In this document: one piece after another, positions 42,621-53,330 of the stretch
How positions within the stretch are numbered: the stretch's first letter is position 1
Layout of the letters: the number at the start of each line of letters is the position of its first letter
From: Scytonema sp035967975
GTDB lineage: Bacteria > Cyanobacteriota > Cyanobacteriia > Cyanobacteriales > Nostocaceae
Direction: 5' to 3'
DNA length: 64,000 nucleotides
NCBI GenBank assembly: GCA_035967975.1
Contig: JAWQFQ010000014.1
Location: 20,705 to 84,704 of the forward strand
Notes under the pieces: generated by a model
Database searches by the model: none
What the model was told of the DNA's origin: nothing
What the model saw: only the letters and a program-made list of their open reading frames with translations
Translations under genes and position numbers: made by a program

Positions 42621-45600
42621 TCATGACTGACCGATTGCAAAAAATGCTGCCCAATATCGGGGATGTTGAAATAGTTTGCCGTTATCATCTAGCTGATGTA
42701 GTCTTCGGCGTATGTCAATTTTTAGTGTAGCATCAAAAAATCTTTCGTTAGTTTTTACCCAAATTTCTAATTCTTTTTTCGTAACTCCTAACAACCAGCG
42801 TTGAGCCTCGTTGAGGGCAATAGTAGCCGCTACTCTCTGTTGTAAAATTTGATAAAATTTTACCATCAATAAGGCAGTAGATAAATCGCTTACTGACCAT
42901 AGAGATACAATTACGCTCTTAACCCCAGCAGCGATTAAACAACGGGATAATCCTATTACCCCATCTCCTGTGATTTTACCTTGTCCAGTACTGCAAGCAC
43001 TCAGTACTACCAGATCGGCATTTAGTTTCATATCGTAGATTTCGCCAGCAGTGAGAAAGCCATTGTCCTCATCACTGGGAGCAAGAGCGATCGCCCCTGG
43101 TGTATTTAGTTGTGGAATATCATCCAATAAACCGTGAGTTGCGAGGTGTATCAATCGCGCTTTGGGAAGAAGCTGTTGAATGCCTACTTTACTCGCATTT
43201 GCACCCGTGATGGCTTGGGTGTTGAAAAGGGGTGCTATTGCTTGTACTTCTGTTTTTGCCCAAGCTAAATCCCCCAACTCCACAGGTAGTTCTGTTAAGG
43301 GAATAGTTGGCATTTTCGGATTCCCCACAACCAGCGCATCTAAAGAAGTTTCTGGTACTTGTGTACTTCGTTTTTTGATTAACTCGAGTACTTTAATGGA
43401 AGCAGCAGTAACAATCGTGTGTTTTTCTATAAGGAATTTACCTTCTACGTCTTGTAGTGCTGAAAAGGGAACAAGGAAAAGATTTCCCTGTGGAACGAAG
43501 ATGAGAATACTATTAGGATCGGTTGGTAGAAGATGAACAATTGGTTGAATCAAAATTTGGTACAGAGGTTGTAACCAAGTAGATTTCCACAAAGTGCTTG
43601 AAGAAGAGTTAACACTATCAACATTTGCTAAATTCCCAGATTTTCCATCAATACCCAAGGATTCACGAGCTTGAACAACTAAATCTGAAAGGAAATTATT
43701 TTTTTCTGATATGGCTTTGATATCAAATTGATGAAGAATAATTTTACCATTAGGCTTAATAACCCAAATTAGCAGAAGGTCATCTGCATTAATCATTGAA
43801 TATTCGATAATTGTAGCGTTTTGTTCTTGAGCGATTTGTTTAATCTGTGCGATTGTTGGTGTATTAGCACTATAGCGTTCTCCTTGTTTAGAAGATAATG
43901 GCTTGGTCAACAAGTCAGCAAAGGCTCTGGCTCTGGACTTTTCAGAAACTACTAATGCTTGTTCTTCATAACCCAATGAAATTAAAAATTTAAGTGCTTT
44001 TTGAAAAAAGGGCTGTCCTTGATCTAGAGCTTGAATTTTATCAATATCTTCTCTTAATCTAGTTCGCCAATTTTCAAGTCTATCGGTCAAATCAGATGTC
44101 ATTTCTTGCGCTCGTTTTCTGTTTTCTTCAAAGAGCTTTTGAGCATCAATTTTTTTGATAAAATTGGTTTTAAGTTTAAGTTCATTGAAAAAGGATAAAT
44201 GAGCTATTATATCTGTTAAATATGCTTGAAAGAATCGTTTTTCTATAGGAGATAAGTCTTTATCGTTTTCAATAAGTCGTTTAACTTTTTCTTCTCGTTC
44301 ACCTAAATTTCGGATCTGTATCTCTGCTCCTTCACCAATATCTTTAAGCTGAGAAAAAATAAATTCTAATTCTTGTAATACTTCTTCCTGCTCGCTAAAA
44401 AGTTCTCTTTTACTCTTAATGGCAATATTAATTTCTTGATTTAATTGAATTATTTGGTTTTCAATATATCGAGTAACGGATAGCAACGTAGAGACAGGTT
44501 TTTCTTGACCTTGAGCAATTCTCTGTGCTGATGTATTTATCTTATTGAGATTATTTTTGGAACTTTCTCGTAAGCGGTTTAGAGAATCAGCAAAAAATGT
44601 TAGAGTTTTGACAATTTCAGCTTGGCGCTGCGCCGAATTGATCTCTATCTTGCCTCTAGTAAGTTGAAACTCTAGTTCTTGATTGCTGCGTCGCACAGTT
44701 ATAGTAACCAGCGTTCCTGGTTTTCCTCCAAGATTTTCAAGAACTTGCTGTTTATCTAAGCCCTGAATAATTTTTCCGTCGATTTTCAATATCTCGTCTT
44801 GAGGCATAATTCCAGCTAGATAAGCTGGTTGTTTTTCTTCAATCCCAGAAACAATGACTTCTTTGTTCTCATCTTGTTCCAGATAGATGCCGATAACTGC
44901 TCGACTGCCACTAACCACTTGCTGCCAATTTCTATAAACCTTTTCCATAACCTCAAATCGTTCTGCATTGGAGGTTAGCGTATTCGCAATATCGGCTGTG
45001 AGTCGTCGAAAAAGTCGGTTGGCAGATTCCTCTGGACCTAAAAGACGCTGAATTTTCAAACCATAATCTAAGCTTTTTAGTAACTGCTCGTAGTCTCCAA
45101 GTTGAAAGTGGCAATTGATAAGAAAGTTAAGGGAAAATGCAGCACTAATTAGTTTCTTTTCTAGCTCTTTTTCTTTTTCAACATTAGCTACTTCAAATGC
45201 TGGAGTTTCTTCCTGTTGCTGTGCTAAATAAGAAATAATAACTCGGTTGAGCAAAAGTGCGGCTTGTTCCTCCCTGCCTTGAAGAATAAGTTCGTGACCC
45301 AGAAATCTTAGTTCTTGTAAGTCAAACGGGCTAAAAGTTTCAGTAGTAATGAAAGAAGGCAACTGCCAAGAAGCTATTAAACACTCACTTTTTGTTTCTT
45401 GAGATGTCATATCTTCCCTCCACCAGATTCCAACTAACTTTCCCCCGCCAGCAACTGCTCTTAAAAATCCCCGACCTTTTTCTCTCTGTTGACGGTCTTG
45501 CCAGGTAAAATCAAACCGATTCCCTCGCGCAATCCCTTCAATTGTTCCACCCCCTCCTTCAGTATAAGTTCCGCTAACTTGCTGTCCATTTTGTTGCAAC

Positions 45601-46709
45601 TTGATTTGTCCGAAATGACTGTTGCTTATATCCCATTGTCCGTTAAAACTTAATGATAACGCTGCCTTTAGTTTCTCAACTGGAGGACTTGTAGGAATTT
45701 CCCCTGTTAGCTTCCCCTCATAGGTACTTCGCTCTGCATTAGAGAAATACTTATTTGCATCTCTAGGAGGAATAATTCCAGAAGCTTTAACTTCTCCTGA
45801 AATTTGGTTTTCTTCAACAGTAAAAGTTAAAATTCCATTTTCAACCAAAACTTGCCTATACAAGTCTGGAGAAGATTCGTATGCTCCCAAAGTATAGGTT
45901 GTTGAACGCATAAAATCACTGGAACTGAATTCTAAGCGAACTTGATTATTACTTACATTAATTTGAGTATTTGGAGCTTCTTTACTATTTTCTTCAGAAT
46001 TTATAACAATAAATCCATTTGTACCAAATAACTCTGGATTAACAGCAAGAGTAATTGAAAGATGGCTTTGGCTTTGAAATTCCGAAGCAGTTTTATTAAT
46101 AATAAGTAGAGTGCCAGGAAGAGAGCTAAAAGCTCCCTTATCTGTTTTTCCCTCTAGAGATATTCTGAATTGATTTGGAATCTTTATACCCTCAATTTCT
46201 TTTTCTATCAAATCATCGTTAATTCCCAGTGCTTCTAATTGTGTCATCAAGTCATCATCATTAATCTCGACTCTCTGGGTTTCAAAACTATTTTCAAGAC
46301 CTGATAATGGTTCAGGCTTTTGAATTGCTCTACCTGTAATAAGGTATTGGGAAATTCTGGCAATCTGTTGGGGGGAATTTGAATTAGTGTATATAGCGTC
46401 TAAAACTAGATTTTCCTCATTGATGCAGATTGTCCCATCGATTGAGATAGTACTATTGTCATCAAAAGCTTGTTCCGATTGGAATTCAAAGTTGGTACCA
46501 ACTTTTGCATATGTCCCAGATATCGGAGGGTCTACTTGGGAAAACTGGGAAGTGAAAGTGAATTTTCCATTGGTATAAAATGTCCATTCTCCTCCTTGAA
46601 ATATCTGCCAAATGCCCTCTGCTCCAAAGGAAGCACCCCTCAATATATCAATTTGCGGTTCATTTAGAGGTGTTAACTCCAGTGATGGAAGGATTTTATT
46701 TTTATTCAT
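42621..46709 (-). CDS. CHAT protease with PDZ domain and beta-rich N-terminus (no TPR array)
   Basis: The product is about 1362 residues from ATG 46709, chosen because AAAGGCGGG precedes it; an upstream in-frame ATG is at 46739. The first ~450 residues contain repeated beta-sandwich or lipocalin-like segments (WTFYTNGKFTFTSQ, GTYTEGGGGTIEGIARG). A PDZ domain (about 650-725, AGIMPQDEILKIDGKIIQGL) is followed by a long coiled coil (about 735-900). The C-terminal CHAT domain has His in LATHGLLDD and Cys1239 in LSACSTGQG, so it should be active. PDZ may bind peptide C-termini of substrates or partners. No signal peptide is evident. Confidence 0.8.
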   Translation of the reverse strand: MNKNKILPSLELTPLNEPQIDILRGASFGAEGIWQIFQGGEWTFYTNGKFTFTSQFSQVDPPISGTYAKVGTNFEFQSEQAFDDNSTISIDGTICINEENLVLDAIYTNSNSPQQIARISQYLITGRAIQKPEPLSGLENSFETQRVEINDDDLMTQLEALGINDDLIEKEIEGIKIPNQFRISLEGKTDKGAFSSLPGTLLIINKTASEFQSQSHLSITLAVNPELFGTNGFIVINSEENSKEAPNTQINVSNNQVRLEFSSSDFMRSTTYTLGAYESSPDLYRQVLVENGILTFTVEENQISGEVKASGIIPPRDANKYFSNAERSTYEGKLTGEIPTSPPVEKLKAALSLSFNGQWDISNSHFGQIKLQQNGQQVSGTYTEGGGGTIEGIARGNRFDFTWQDRQQREKGRGFLRAVAGGGKLVGIWWREDMTSQETKSECLIASWQLPSFITTETFSPFDLQELRFLGHELILQGREEQAALLLNRVIISYLAQQQEETPAFEVANVEKEKELEKKLISAAFSLNFLINCHFQLGDYEQLLKSLDYGLKIQRLLGPEESANRLFRRLTADIANTLTSNAERFEVMEKVYRNWQQVVSGSRAVIGIYLEQDENKEVIVSGIEEKQPAYLAGIMPQDEILKIDGKIIQGLDKQQVLENLGGKPGTLVTITVRRSNQELEFQLTRGKIEINSAQRQAEIVKTLTFFADSLNRLRESSKNNLNKINTSAQRIAQGQEKPVSTLLSVTRYIENQIIQLNQEINIAIKSKRELFSEQEEVLQELEFIFSQLKDIGEGAEIQIRNLGEREEKVKRLIENDKDLSPIEKRFFQAYLTDIIAHLSFFNELKLKTNFIKKIDAQKLFEENRKRAQEMTSDLTDRLENWRTRLREDIDKIQALDQGQPFFQKALKFLISLGYEEQALVVSEKSRARAFADLLTKPLSSKQGERYSANTPTIAQIKQIAQEQNATIIEYSMINADDLLLIWVIKPNGKIILHQFDIKAISEKNNFLSDLVVQARESLGIDGKSGNLANVDSVNSSSSTLWKSTWLQPLYQILIQPIVHLLPTDPNSILIFVPQGNLFLVPFSALQDVEGKFLIEKHTIVTAASIKVLELIKKRSTQVPETSLDALVVGNPKMPTIPLTELPVELGDLAWAKTEVQAIAPLFNTQAITGANASKVGIQQLLPKARLIHLATHGLLDDIPQLNTPGAIALAPSDEDNGFLTAGEIYDMKLNADLVVLSACSTGQGKITGDGVIGLSRCLIAAGVKSVIVSLWSVSDLSTALLMVKFYQILQQRVAATIALNEAQRWLLGVTKKELEIWVKTNERFFDATLKIDIRRRLHQLDDNGKLFQHPRYWAAFFAIGQS

Positions 46710-46946
46710 AAACCCGCCTTTCAAGTTTTCAAGCTTCATATTGTAGCTTACGTAAGGCTATCAAAAGTATCCCAACACATATAATAACCATCTCTAGAGC
46801 GTGTTTTAAAACTCGATAAAATGGTTAAGAAGACTAAAAATTAACGAATTTAGCATTGACCTATGATTCTTCCACCGCAACGTCGAGGCGACTTAACACA
46901 GAATTTGGACAGATTCTACCGATAATATTTACACGATATTTCGTTA

Positions 46947-47311
46947 TTACTGACCGATCACACAAAATGCCGCCCAATATCGGGGATTGTGAAATAGTTT
47001 GCCGTTATCATCTAACTGATGCAACCTCCCGCGTAGATTAATTTTCAGCGTAGGATCAAAAAATCTCTCGTTACTGTTTACCCAAATTTCTAATTCTTTT
47101 TTCGTAACTCCTAACAACCAGCGTTGAGCCTCGTTGAGAGCGACGGTAGCCGCTACTCCCTCTTGGAAAATTTGGTAAAATTTCACCATCAATAAGGCAG
47201 TGGACAAATCCTCTACCGACCATAGAGACACAATTACACTTTTTACCCCAGCAGCTATCAAACAACGGGATAGTCCAATCACGCCATCGCCAGTGATTTT
47301 ACCCTGTCCCG
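46947..47311 (-). pseudogene. CHAT 3' fragment fused out of frame to a TPR gene
   Basis: The sequence encodes TGQGKITGDGVIGLSRC and continues to the CHAT end RYWAAFCVIGQ, nearly the same as the end of the 42621 gene. It begins inside the catalytic SAC-TGQGK motif, so Cys and His are lost. The junction with the upstream TPR gene is near 47311 and puts the two in different frames, the TPR gene ending at 47279 within it. Confidence 0.8.
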
Positions 47312-48859
47312 TAGGCTATCAAAATCACCAATCTCCTCGGCAATTTTAAGTGAATTCCGATGATAGTCAATAGCTTGCTGGTATTTTTCTAAATAATAAT
47401 AAGCAATGCCCAAACCCGCCATTGATTTGGCTTCTCCTCTGCGATCGCCGATTTCTTGAGAAGTTTTCAGCCACTGCTGATAATAGTCAACAGCAGCATC
47501 ATACTCCCCCAGCAATAAGTAAGTATTACCCAAACTACCAAGAGATGTTGCTTCTCCTTGCAAGTCGCCAAGTTCTCGTGTTATGGCTAGTGATTGCTGC
47601 TGATAATCAATATCCAAATCGTACTGACCTAATGCACGATAAGCAAAACTTAAGTTTCCAAAAGAGCAAGCTTCCCCGTGGCGATATTTTATCTCCTGGT
47701 AAATTGCTAGTGACTGCTTTTGATATTTAATATCCAACTCATATTGACCTAATGCGTTATACAGAGTACCTAAATTATTTAGTGCGTTAGCCTCTCCAAG
47801 ACGATCTTCTATCTGTCGTGCAATCGCTAGTTGTTGTTCATAAAAATCGATTGCCTTTTTGTACTGTCCCAGAGCAATATAAGCTGCACCTAAATTACCC
47901 CTAGATTTCGCCTCTTCTTTGCGATCGCCTATTTCCTCTTGAATTGCGAGTGACTTTTGATAATAGTCTATAGCTAAATCGTATTTTGCAGTTGAGTACA
48001 AAGCATTACCTATATTCATTAACGCAGTCGCTTCCCCTCTACGCTCCCCTATCTCCCTTTTAATTGCAAGTGACTGCTGATAGTAATCGATAGCTACATC
48101 ATATTTGCCTGAAGAGTAAAGAGCATTACCAATATTGATCAGAGAACCAGCTTCTCCTGTGCGATCGCCAATATCCTTTTGAATTTTAAGTGATTGCTGG
48201 CAGTAATCAATAGCAATCTGATATCGTCCCATAAAGTAACAAGCAATACCAAGGCTATTTAACAATTCTGCTTCACTTTGGCGATCGCCAATTTCCTGAT
48301 ATAAAGCTAGAGCCTCTTGCCATGATTGCTCGGCTGCTGCAAAATTGTTAAGATGGTAATATTGATTACCTTTATCGAATAGGCGAGCTGCTACAACAAC
48401 CCTCACTTGAGAAGCAACATTTAGTAACCACTCAGATGTATCTTCCTCACCCTCTTCCACGAGGGTTTCTGCAACCTGCTTCATCGTCTCTGACAGACCT
48501 AAATCAAGCAAATCAAAATTATCCTTCAAAATTTGCCCTTCTTGACCATTAGGACAAGACAATAGTGCTTCTATTAAGTTGTGATAAGCTTGAGTAATTT
48601 CACCTTGCTCTTGAGAATTATCTGTTAATTCTGCTACTGCAAAAGCTTTTTTTAATTGCTTAACTAAAGTCTGTAAAAAATCTGCCGCTTTTTGTTGTCC
48701 TTCTTCTTCAGCCTGAGTTGCAACCTGTTCCATCACTTGAATAAAATCAATGTCAATCAACTCTTGATTATTTTGTAACAGCGCCAACTCCTCGCCACTT
48801 TTACAGTCAAGTAGTGATTGAATTAGGTTAAGATAGGCTTTAAGACGACTTTCATCCAT
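47279..48859 (-). CDS. TPR protein with duplicated helical N-terminal domain
   Basis: Residues 1-75 (LNLIQSLLDCKSGEELALL) and about 90-165 (HNLIEALLSCPNGQEGQIL) are two copies of the short helical domain that also starts the TPR-CHAT proteins at 53249 and 57936. About nine 40-residue TPR units follow (GEATALMNIGNALYSTAKYD type). The last residues (SLRDRVKSLAMA) are read from a CHAT fragment in the wrong frame, so the native C-terminus, probably a CHAT domain, has been lost. It may now be an adaptor or sensor only. Confidence 0.75.
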   Translation of the reverse strand: MDESRLKAYLNLIQSLLDCKSGEELALLQNNQELIDIDFIQVMEQVATQAEEEGQQKAADFLQTLVKQLKKAFAVAELTDNSQEQGEITQAYHNLIEALLSCPNGQEGQILKDNFDLLDLGLSETMKQVAETLVEEGEEDTSEWLLNVASQVRVVVAARLFDKGNQYYHLNNFAAAEQSWQEALALYQEIGDRQSEAELLNSLGIACYFMGRYQIAIDYCQQSLKIQKDIGDRTGEAGSLINIGNALYSSGKYDVAIDYYQQSLAIKREIGERRGEATALMNIGNALYSTAKYDLAIDYYQKSLAIQEEIGDRKEEAKSRGNLGAAYIALGQYKKAIDFYEQQLAIARQIEDRLGEANALNNLGTLYNALGQYELDIKYQKQSLAIYQEIKYRHGEACSFGNLSFAYRALGQYDLDIDYQQQSLAITRELGDLQGEATSLGSLGNTYLLLGEYDAAVDYYQQWLKTSQEIGDRRGEAKSMAGLGIAYYYLEKYQQAIDYHRNSLKIAEEIGDFDSLRDRVKSLAMA

Positions 48860-48983
48860 TAAGCATAACCCCTTAAACCAATTCTGCTGGATTTTTATTC
48901 TACATAGTGTAACCCTACCTTAATTACTAGAATCAATTAATACTCTAGCTCGAAAATTTCAACTCGTGGCTTCATAGCTAAAA

Positions 48984-51900
48984 TTACTGACCGATCGCAC
49001 AAAACGCCGCCCAATAGAAGGGAGACTGAAATGGTTGGGCATCATTCGGTAACTTATGAAAACGACGACGTAGATTCATCTTAACTGCTGGACTCAGCGG
49101 TAACTGGTTTTCTTCAATCCATCTTTCCAGTTCCACTTTGGTCACATCTCGTAGCCAAATCTGTGCTTGATTCAGAGCAACAGCAACTGTTAAGCCAGCC
49201 TTGATATTTTGGTAAAATTTAATTATCAATAATGCTGTAGATACATCATCTACTGTCCATAAACTACTCACCACACTAATACTACCTGCATAAAGAAATC
49301 CACTAGGTAAACCAATATATTCATCGCTAGTATTTTTGGAATCAATTAAGCCTGTTTCACAAGCAGAGAGAACAACGAGACGGCAATTATCGAGCTTAAA
49401 ATCTCGTTCAAATAAATTACTCAAGGTGAGACATTTACTTAAATCTAATTCACCATTTTCATCCAGACTTTCTGCTAGCTTTAAGCAAGAATTTTGAGGG
49501 AAGTTAGAGTTAAATGAACCGTGACAAGAAAAATGTAGATAATTTGCTTCTTTTAACTGTAAAAGTTTTTGAAGTAGTGTGTCTTTGGTAGCTTCTTCGT
49601 AAGATAATCTCTGAGGAGAGGAGAAAAGACTTAAAATTATGTCTACTTCCAAATCGGCATAATTAAGGTCTTTAGTTGGGTTTTGGATAGCAAAAATAGA
49701 TGTAAAATCAGGACGTTCTCGCTTTTGTATCTGTTGCAATAGTTGACAACTGGGAGCATAGCTAACACCTTTGGGGTATCTTTCGCACAATAATTTACCA
49801 TTTGCCAAGGGGAGTAAGTGAAGGGGGAATAGATGTAAATAGCGATGGGGAATGAGGATAATACGGGTGCAAGTTTTTGGGATTAATTGGAGTATATCTT
49901 CTATTTGTAATATTTCTGCAAGACGAATGAGGCGAGAAGTAAGATTATCTTTCCATTCTGTTTTGTTCTTATCCCTACGATACTCGTCATATGCCCTTAT
50001 ATACTCATTTTTCCAATCATTCAAAGCACCCATGTTATCATTTGGTTGAGAGACATTTAGCCGTTGCAAACTGTTACGAGTAATAATAAATGTTTCTACC
50101 TCTACATATGCTCCCGTTATATACCACTCGATGATGGCAGTTTCTTCATCTAAACTTGACTGAAATTGGTCAACCTTGAAACCAGAACCAATCGGCAAAT
50201 ATTTATCTTGTAATTCTTGCCGTCTTTGCCATAAATTTTCTAGACGTTTTGCTAAGTCCGTGAGGTTTTCGCCTATGCCATTTTGGATTTGATACTGTAT
50301 TGTAGCTATTTCGTCTTGCAGTTGTTCTAATTGGGTGGCGGTTTCTGGAGGAAAAATGGTTTTAAGGTCGCGGTTGAGGATAAGTTCAACTAAATTGCGA
50401 GTTTTGCTACGTTCAACATATTCTATTGCTTCTGCTAGTGTATCCAAGGGTAAGGATGACCGTTGCACAAATGGAGAATTTACCCAGTCCTCTAATTCTA
50501 GGCAAACTTCTACCATACGAATATACACTTCGTTAAACTGCTCTGCTTGCTTACGTTTGCTTTCCTCCCCTGAAATGATAGAACCACGCAACAATTCTAA
50601 TGTCTCAATCGTGGATTTATAGGTAGTGTAAGCAAAGTTAAACATCACTATATATTGGTAAGTTATACCCAAATTGAATAAAGTTTCTGTATGTTCGTAG
50701 GGAAAAGCTTCACGAGTTCTCACTTGCAAAGCTGCTTCCAAAGCTGCTATGGCATTTTTTATATTCTCGTGTTCATCTCCCTTTTTTCTAGCCTTATAAG
50801 CAAGCCCCAAATTATTTTGTGCCATTGCCCATTGTTGGGGGAACGCTTGGCGGGTATAGACTTTTAAAGCAGCTTGGAAGGCTCTTATTGCATCTTCAAT
50901 ATTTTCGGTTTCGGATATATCCCCTTTGATTCTTCTAAAAAAATAAGCATTACCTAAGCTAACTTGCGTCATTGCCCAATATTCGGGAGAAGCTTGACGA
51001 GTTCTCACTTGCAAAGCGGCTTTATAAGCGTTTATTGCATTTTCAACATAGTAAGTTTCATGTGGCTTTATTTTGCTGATGCTAACGTAAGCATTGCCCA
51101 AATTATGCTGCATCACCGCCCAATTGAAGGGTGAAGCTTCGCGGGACTGAGCTACTTCTAAAGCAGCTTGGAAGGCTTTTATAGCGTTTTCAATATTATC
51201 AGCTTTATCTCCGTTTATTCTGTCAGTGTAAGCAAGTCCCAAATTATTTTGTGCCATTGCCCAATCTTGGGGTGAAGCTTGGCGGGTTCTCACTTGCAGT
51301 GCAGCTTGTAATGCTTTTATCGCATCTTCAATATTTTGAGCTTTATCTCCGTTTATTCTGTGCAAGTAAGCAGCACCTAAATTCATTTGCGTACTTGCCC
51401 ATTCTTGGGGGGAAGCTTCGCGAGAATGGATTTGTAAAGCAGCACGGAAGGCTTTTATTGCATCTTCAATATTTTGAGCTTTATCTCCGTTTATTCTGTG
51501 GAAGTAAGCACCGCCTAAATTATGTTGTATCATTGCCCAATCTTGGGGGGAAGCTTGGCGATTCAAAACTTCTAATGCAGCTTGATGAGAAGAGATGGCA
51601 TTTTCAACATTTTGAGCTTTATCTCCGTTTATTCTTTCAGTGTAAGCAAGCCCCAAATTAATTTGCGTTTTAGCCCAATCTTGGGGTGAAGCTTGGCGGG
51701 TTCTTACTTGCAGTGCAGCTTGTAATGCTTTTATCGCATCTTCAATATTTTCAGCTTTATCTCCCTTTATTCTATTAATATAAGCAAATCCTAAATTCAT
51801 TTGCGTTCTAGCCCAATCTTGAGGGGAAGCTTGACGATTTATAATTTCCAGTGCAGCTTGGAAGGCTCTTATCGCATCTTCAATATTTTGAGCTTTATCT

Positions 51901-53249
51901 CCCTTTATTCTGCGCCAGTAAGCATCACCTAACTTATTTTGGATATTAGCCCATTCTTGGGGGAAAGCTTCACGAGTCAAAACTTTTAATGCAGCTTGGA
52001 ACGATTTTCTCGCATTTTCAATATTATCATATTTATCTCCGTTTATTCTGTCATAATAAGCGTAGCCTAAATTCATTTGGGTCTTAGCCCATTCTTGAGG
52101 AAAAGCTTGAAGAGTTATAATTTTTAGTGCAGCTTGGTATGCTTTTATGGCGTTTTCAATATTATCAGACTTATCTCCATTTATTCTGTACCAGTAAGTA
52201 TCACCTAAATTCATCTGCGTCATTGCCCATTCTTGAGGGGAAGATAAACGAGTCAATACTTGCAATGCAGCTTGAAAGTAAGAGATGGCATTTTCAATAT
52301 TTTCAGCTTTATCTTCCTCAATTCTTTTATTGTAGGCGTTGGCTAAGTTGATTTGTGCTATTGCCCATTGTTGAGGGAATACTTGACGAGTCAAAATTTG
52401 CAATGCAGCTTGAAAGTAAGAAATGGCACTTTCAATATTTTCAGACGTATTTTCCTTAATTCTTTCACTATAAGCAGCACCTAAACTTATTTGTGTTATT
52501 GCCCATTGTTGGGGTAATGCTTGACGAGTCAAAACTTGCAATGCCGCTTGAAAGTAAGAAATGGCACTTTCAATATTGTCGGCTTTATCTCCTTTAATTC
52601 TCTCCCTGTAAACATTGCCTAAATTCAATTGCGTCATTGCCCATTCTTGGGGAAAAGCTTCACGTGTATATACTTGTATAATTGTTTCATAACAGGCGAT
52701 CGCAATTTCCATATTGTTAGCTTTATCACTTAAAGGAAATTGCGCTATTAAAGTCCCGAAATTTCCAATAATCTCTGCTGTAGATTTTGCTACATCAGCT
52801 TTTGCTTGCTTAATAAAACTAGTCATCCAATGCTGCAAGTTTTTAGTGAAAATATTATCAAGTTTATTCGTATTTGCTGCTAATAGTGGATAAACAACCT
52901 CTGGATTGCCATTACTGTATTGCATTGCTTCCAATACTTTCATCAAAAAGTTTACAGCTTGTGAATCTTCTGCTGTCACTTTTCTCTTATTTGATTCCTG
53001 GGAAGCGATAATATCAGAGTTTAAAGCTTTTTCTAATTGATTGACCAAATATGTCAACCTGTTTGCTAAAGTTGCCGCTTTTTCACTTCCTCTTTGCGAA
53101 AACACCTGTACTAAAGTTTTCATGGCTTGCAATAAACCAATATCGAGTAAATCATGATTTGCTGACAAAATCTGTGGTTCTTGACCACTGGGATAACTCA
53201 ATAGGCTTTGAATGAGGTTGAAATAGGCTTGCTGACGCTGTGAGTTCAT
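48984..53249 (-). CDS. TPR-CHAT protease, intact catalytic residues
   Basis: The 1421-residue protein has the short helical domain (1-75, NLIQSLLSYPSGQEPQIL), a linker domain (about 95-205, VVYPLLAANTNKLD), about 15 TPR-like units of ~46 residues (NIEDAIKALQAALQVRTRQA type), then a CHAT domain with His in LHFSCHGSFN and C1297 in LSACETGLID. It is expected to be a caspase-like protease kept inactive until the TPR part binds a partner. The end RRRFHKLPNDAQPFQSPFYW is the shared CHAT tail. The tandem DNA repeats (138 bp) are prone to recombination. Confidence 0.85.
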   Translation of the reverse strand: MNSQRQQAYFNLIQSLLSYPSGQEPQILSANHDLLDIGLLQAMKTLVQVFSQRGSEKAATLANRLTYLVNQLEKALNSDIIASQESNKRKVTAEDSQAVNFLMKVLEAMQYSNGNPEVVYPLLAANTNKLDNIFTKNLQHWMTSFIKQAKADVAKSTAEIIGNFGTLIAQFPLSDKANNMEIAIACYETIIQVYTREAFPQEWAMTQLNLGNVYRERIKGDKADNIESAISYFQAALQVLTRQALPQQWAITQISLGAAYSERIKENTSENIESAISYFQAALQILTRQVFPQQWAIAQINLANAYNKRIEEDKAENIENAISYFQAALQVLTRLSSPQEWAMTQMNLGDTYWYRINGDKSDNIENAIKAYQAALKIITLQAFPQEWAKTQMNLGYAYYDRINGDKYDNIENARKSFQAALKVLTREAFPQEWANIQNKLGDAYWRRIKGDKAQNIEDAIRAFQAALEIINRQASPQDWARTQMNLGFAYINRIKGDKAENIEDAIKALQAALQVRTRQASPQDWAKTQINLGLAYTERINGDKAQNVENAISSHQAALEVLNRQASPQDWAMIQHNLGGAYFHRINGDKAQNIEDAIKAFRAALQIHSREASPQEWASTQMNLGAAYLHRINGDKAQNIEDAIKALQAALQVRTRQASPQDWAMAQNNLGLAYTDRINGDKADNIENAIKAFQAALEVAQSREASPFNWAVMQHNLGNAYVSISKIKPHETYYVENAINAYKAALQVRTRQASPEYWAMTQVSLGNAYFFRRIKGDISETENIEDAIRAFQAALKVYTRQAFPQQWAMAQNNLGLAYKARKKGDEHENIKNAIAALEAALQVRTREAFPYEHTETLFNLGITYQYIVMFNFAYTTYKSTIETLELLRGSIISGEESKRKQAEQFNEVYIRMVEVCLELEDWVNSPFVQRSSLPLDTLAEAIEYVERSKTRNLVELILNRDLKTIFPPETATQLEQLQDEIATIQYQIQNGIGENLTDLAKRLENLWQRRQELQDKYLPIGSGFKVDQFQSSLDEETAIIEWYITGAYVEVETFIITRNSLQRLNVSQPNDNMGALNDWKNEYIRAYDEYRRDKNKTEWKDNLTSRLIRLAEILQIEDILQLIPKTCTRIILIPHRYLHLFPLHLLPLANGKLLCERYPKGVSYAPSCQLLQQIQKRERPDFTSIFAIQNPTKDLNYADLEVDIILSLFSSPQRLSYEEATKDTLLQKLLQLKEANYLHFSCHGSFNSNFPQNSCLKLAESLDENGELDLSKCLTLSNLFERDFKLDNCRLVVLSACETGLIDSKNTSDEYIGLPSGFLYAGSISVVSSLWTVDDVSTALLIIKFYQNIKAGLTVAVALNQAQIWLRDVTKVELERWIEENQLPLSPAVKMNLRRRFHKLPNDAQPFQSPFYWAAFCAIGQ

Positions 53250-53330
53250 GGGTGCAGGCTAGTATTATCTAACACATCTATTATAAAGATATTCAATATA
53301 GCCCCCTTAAATCCCGTAAAATTACGCAAA

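Noticed and set aside
43180..43536. 118-residue plus-strand ORF inside the PDZ-CHAT gene
   Set aside because: It lies wholly opposite a conserved CHAT domain and has no protein-like features of its own.
51251..51661. Open frame antisense to the TPR array (136 residues)
   Set aside because: It mirrors the TPR repeats on the other strand, repeats itself with the same period and lacks a ribosome-binding site; a shadow frame.
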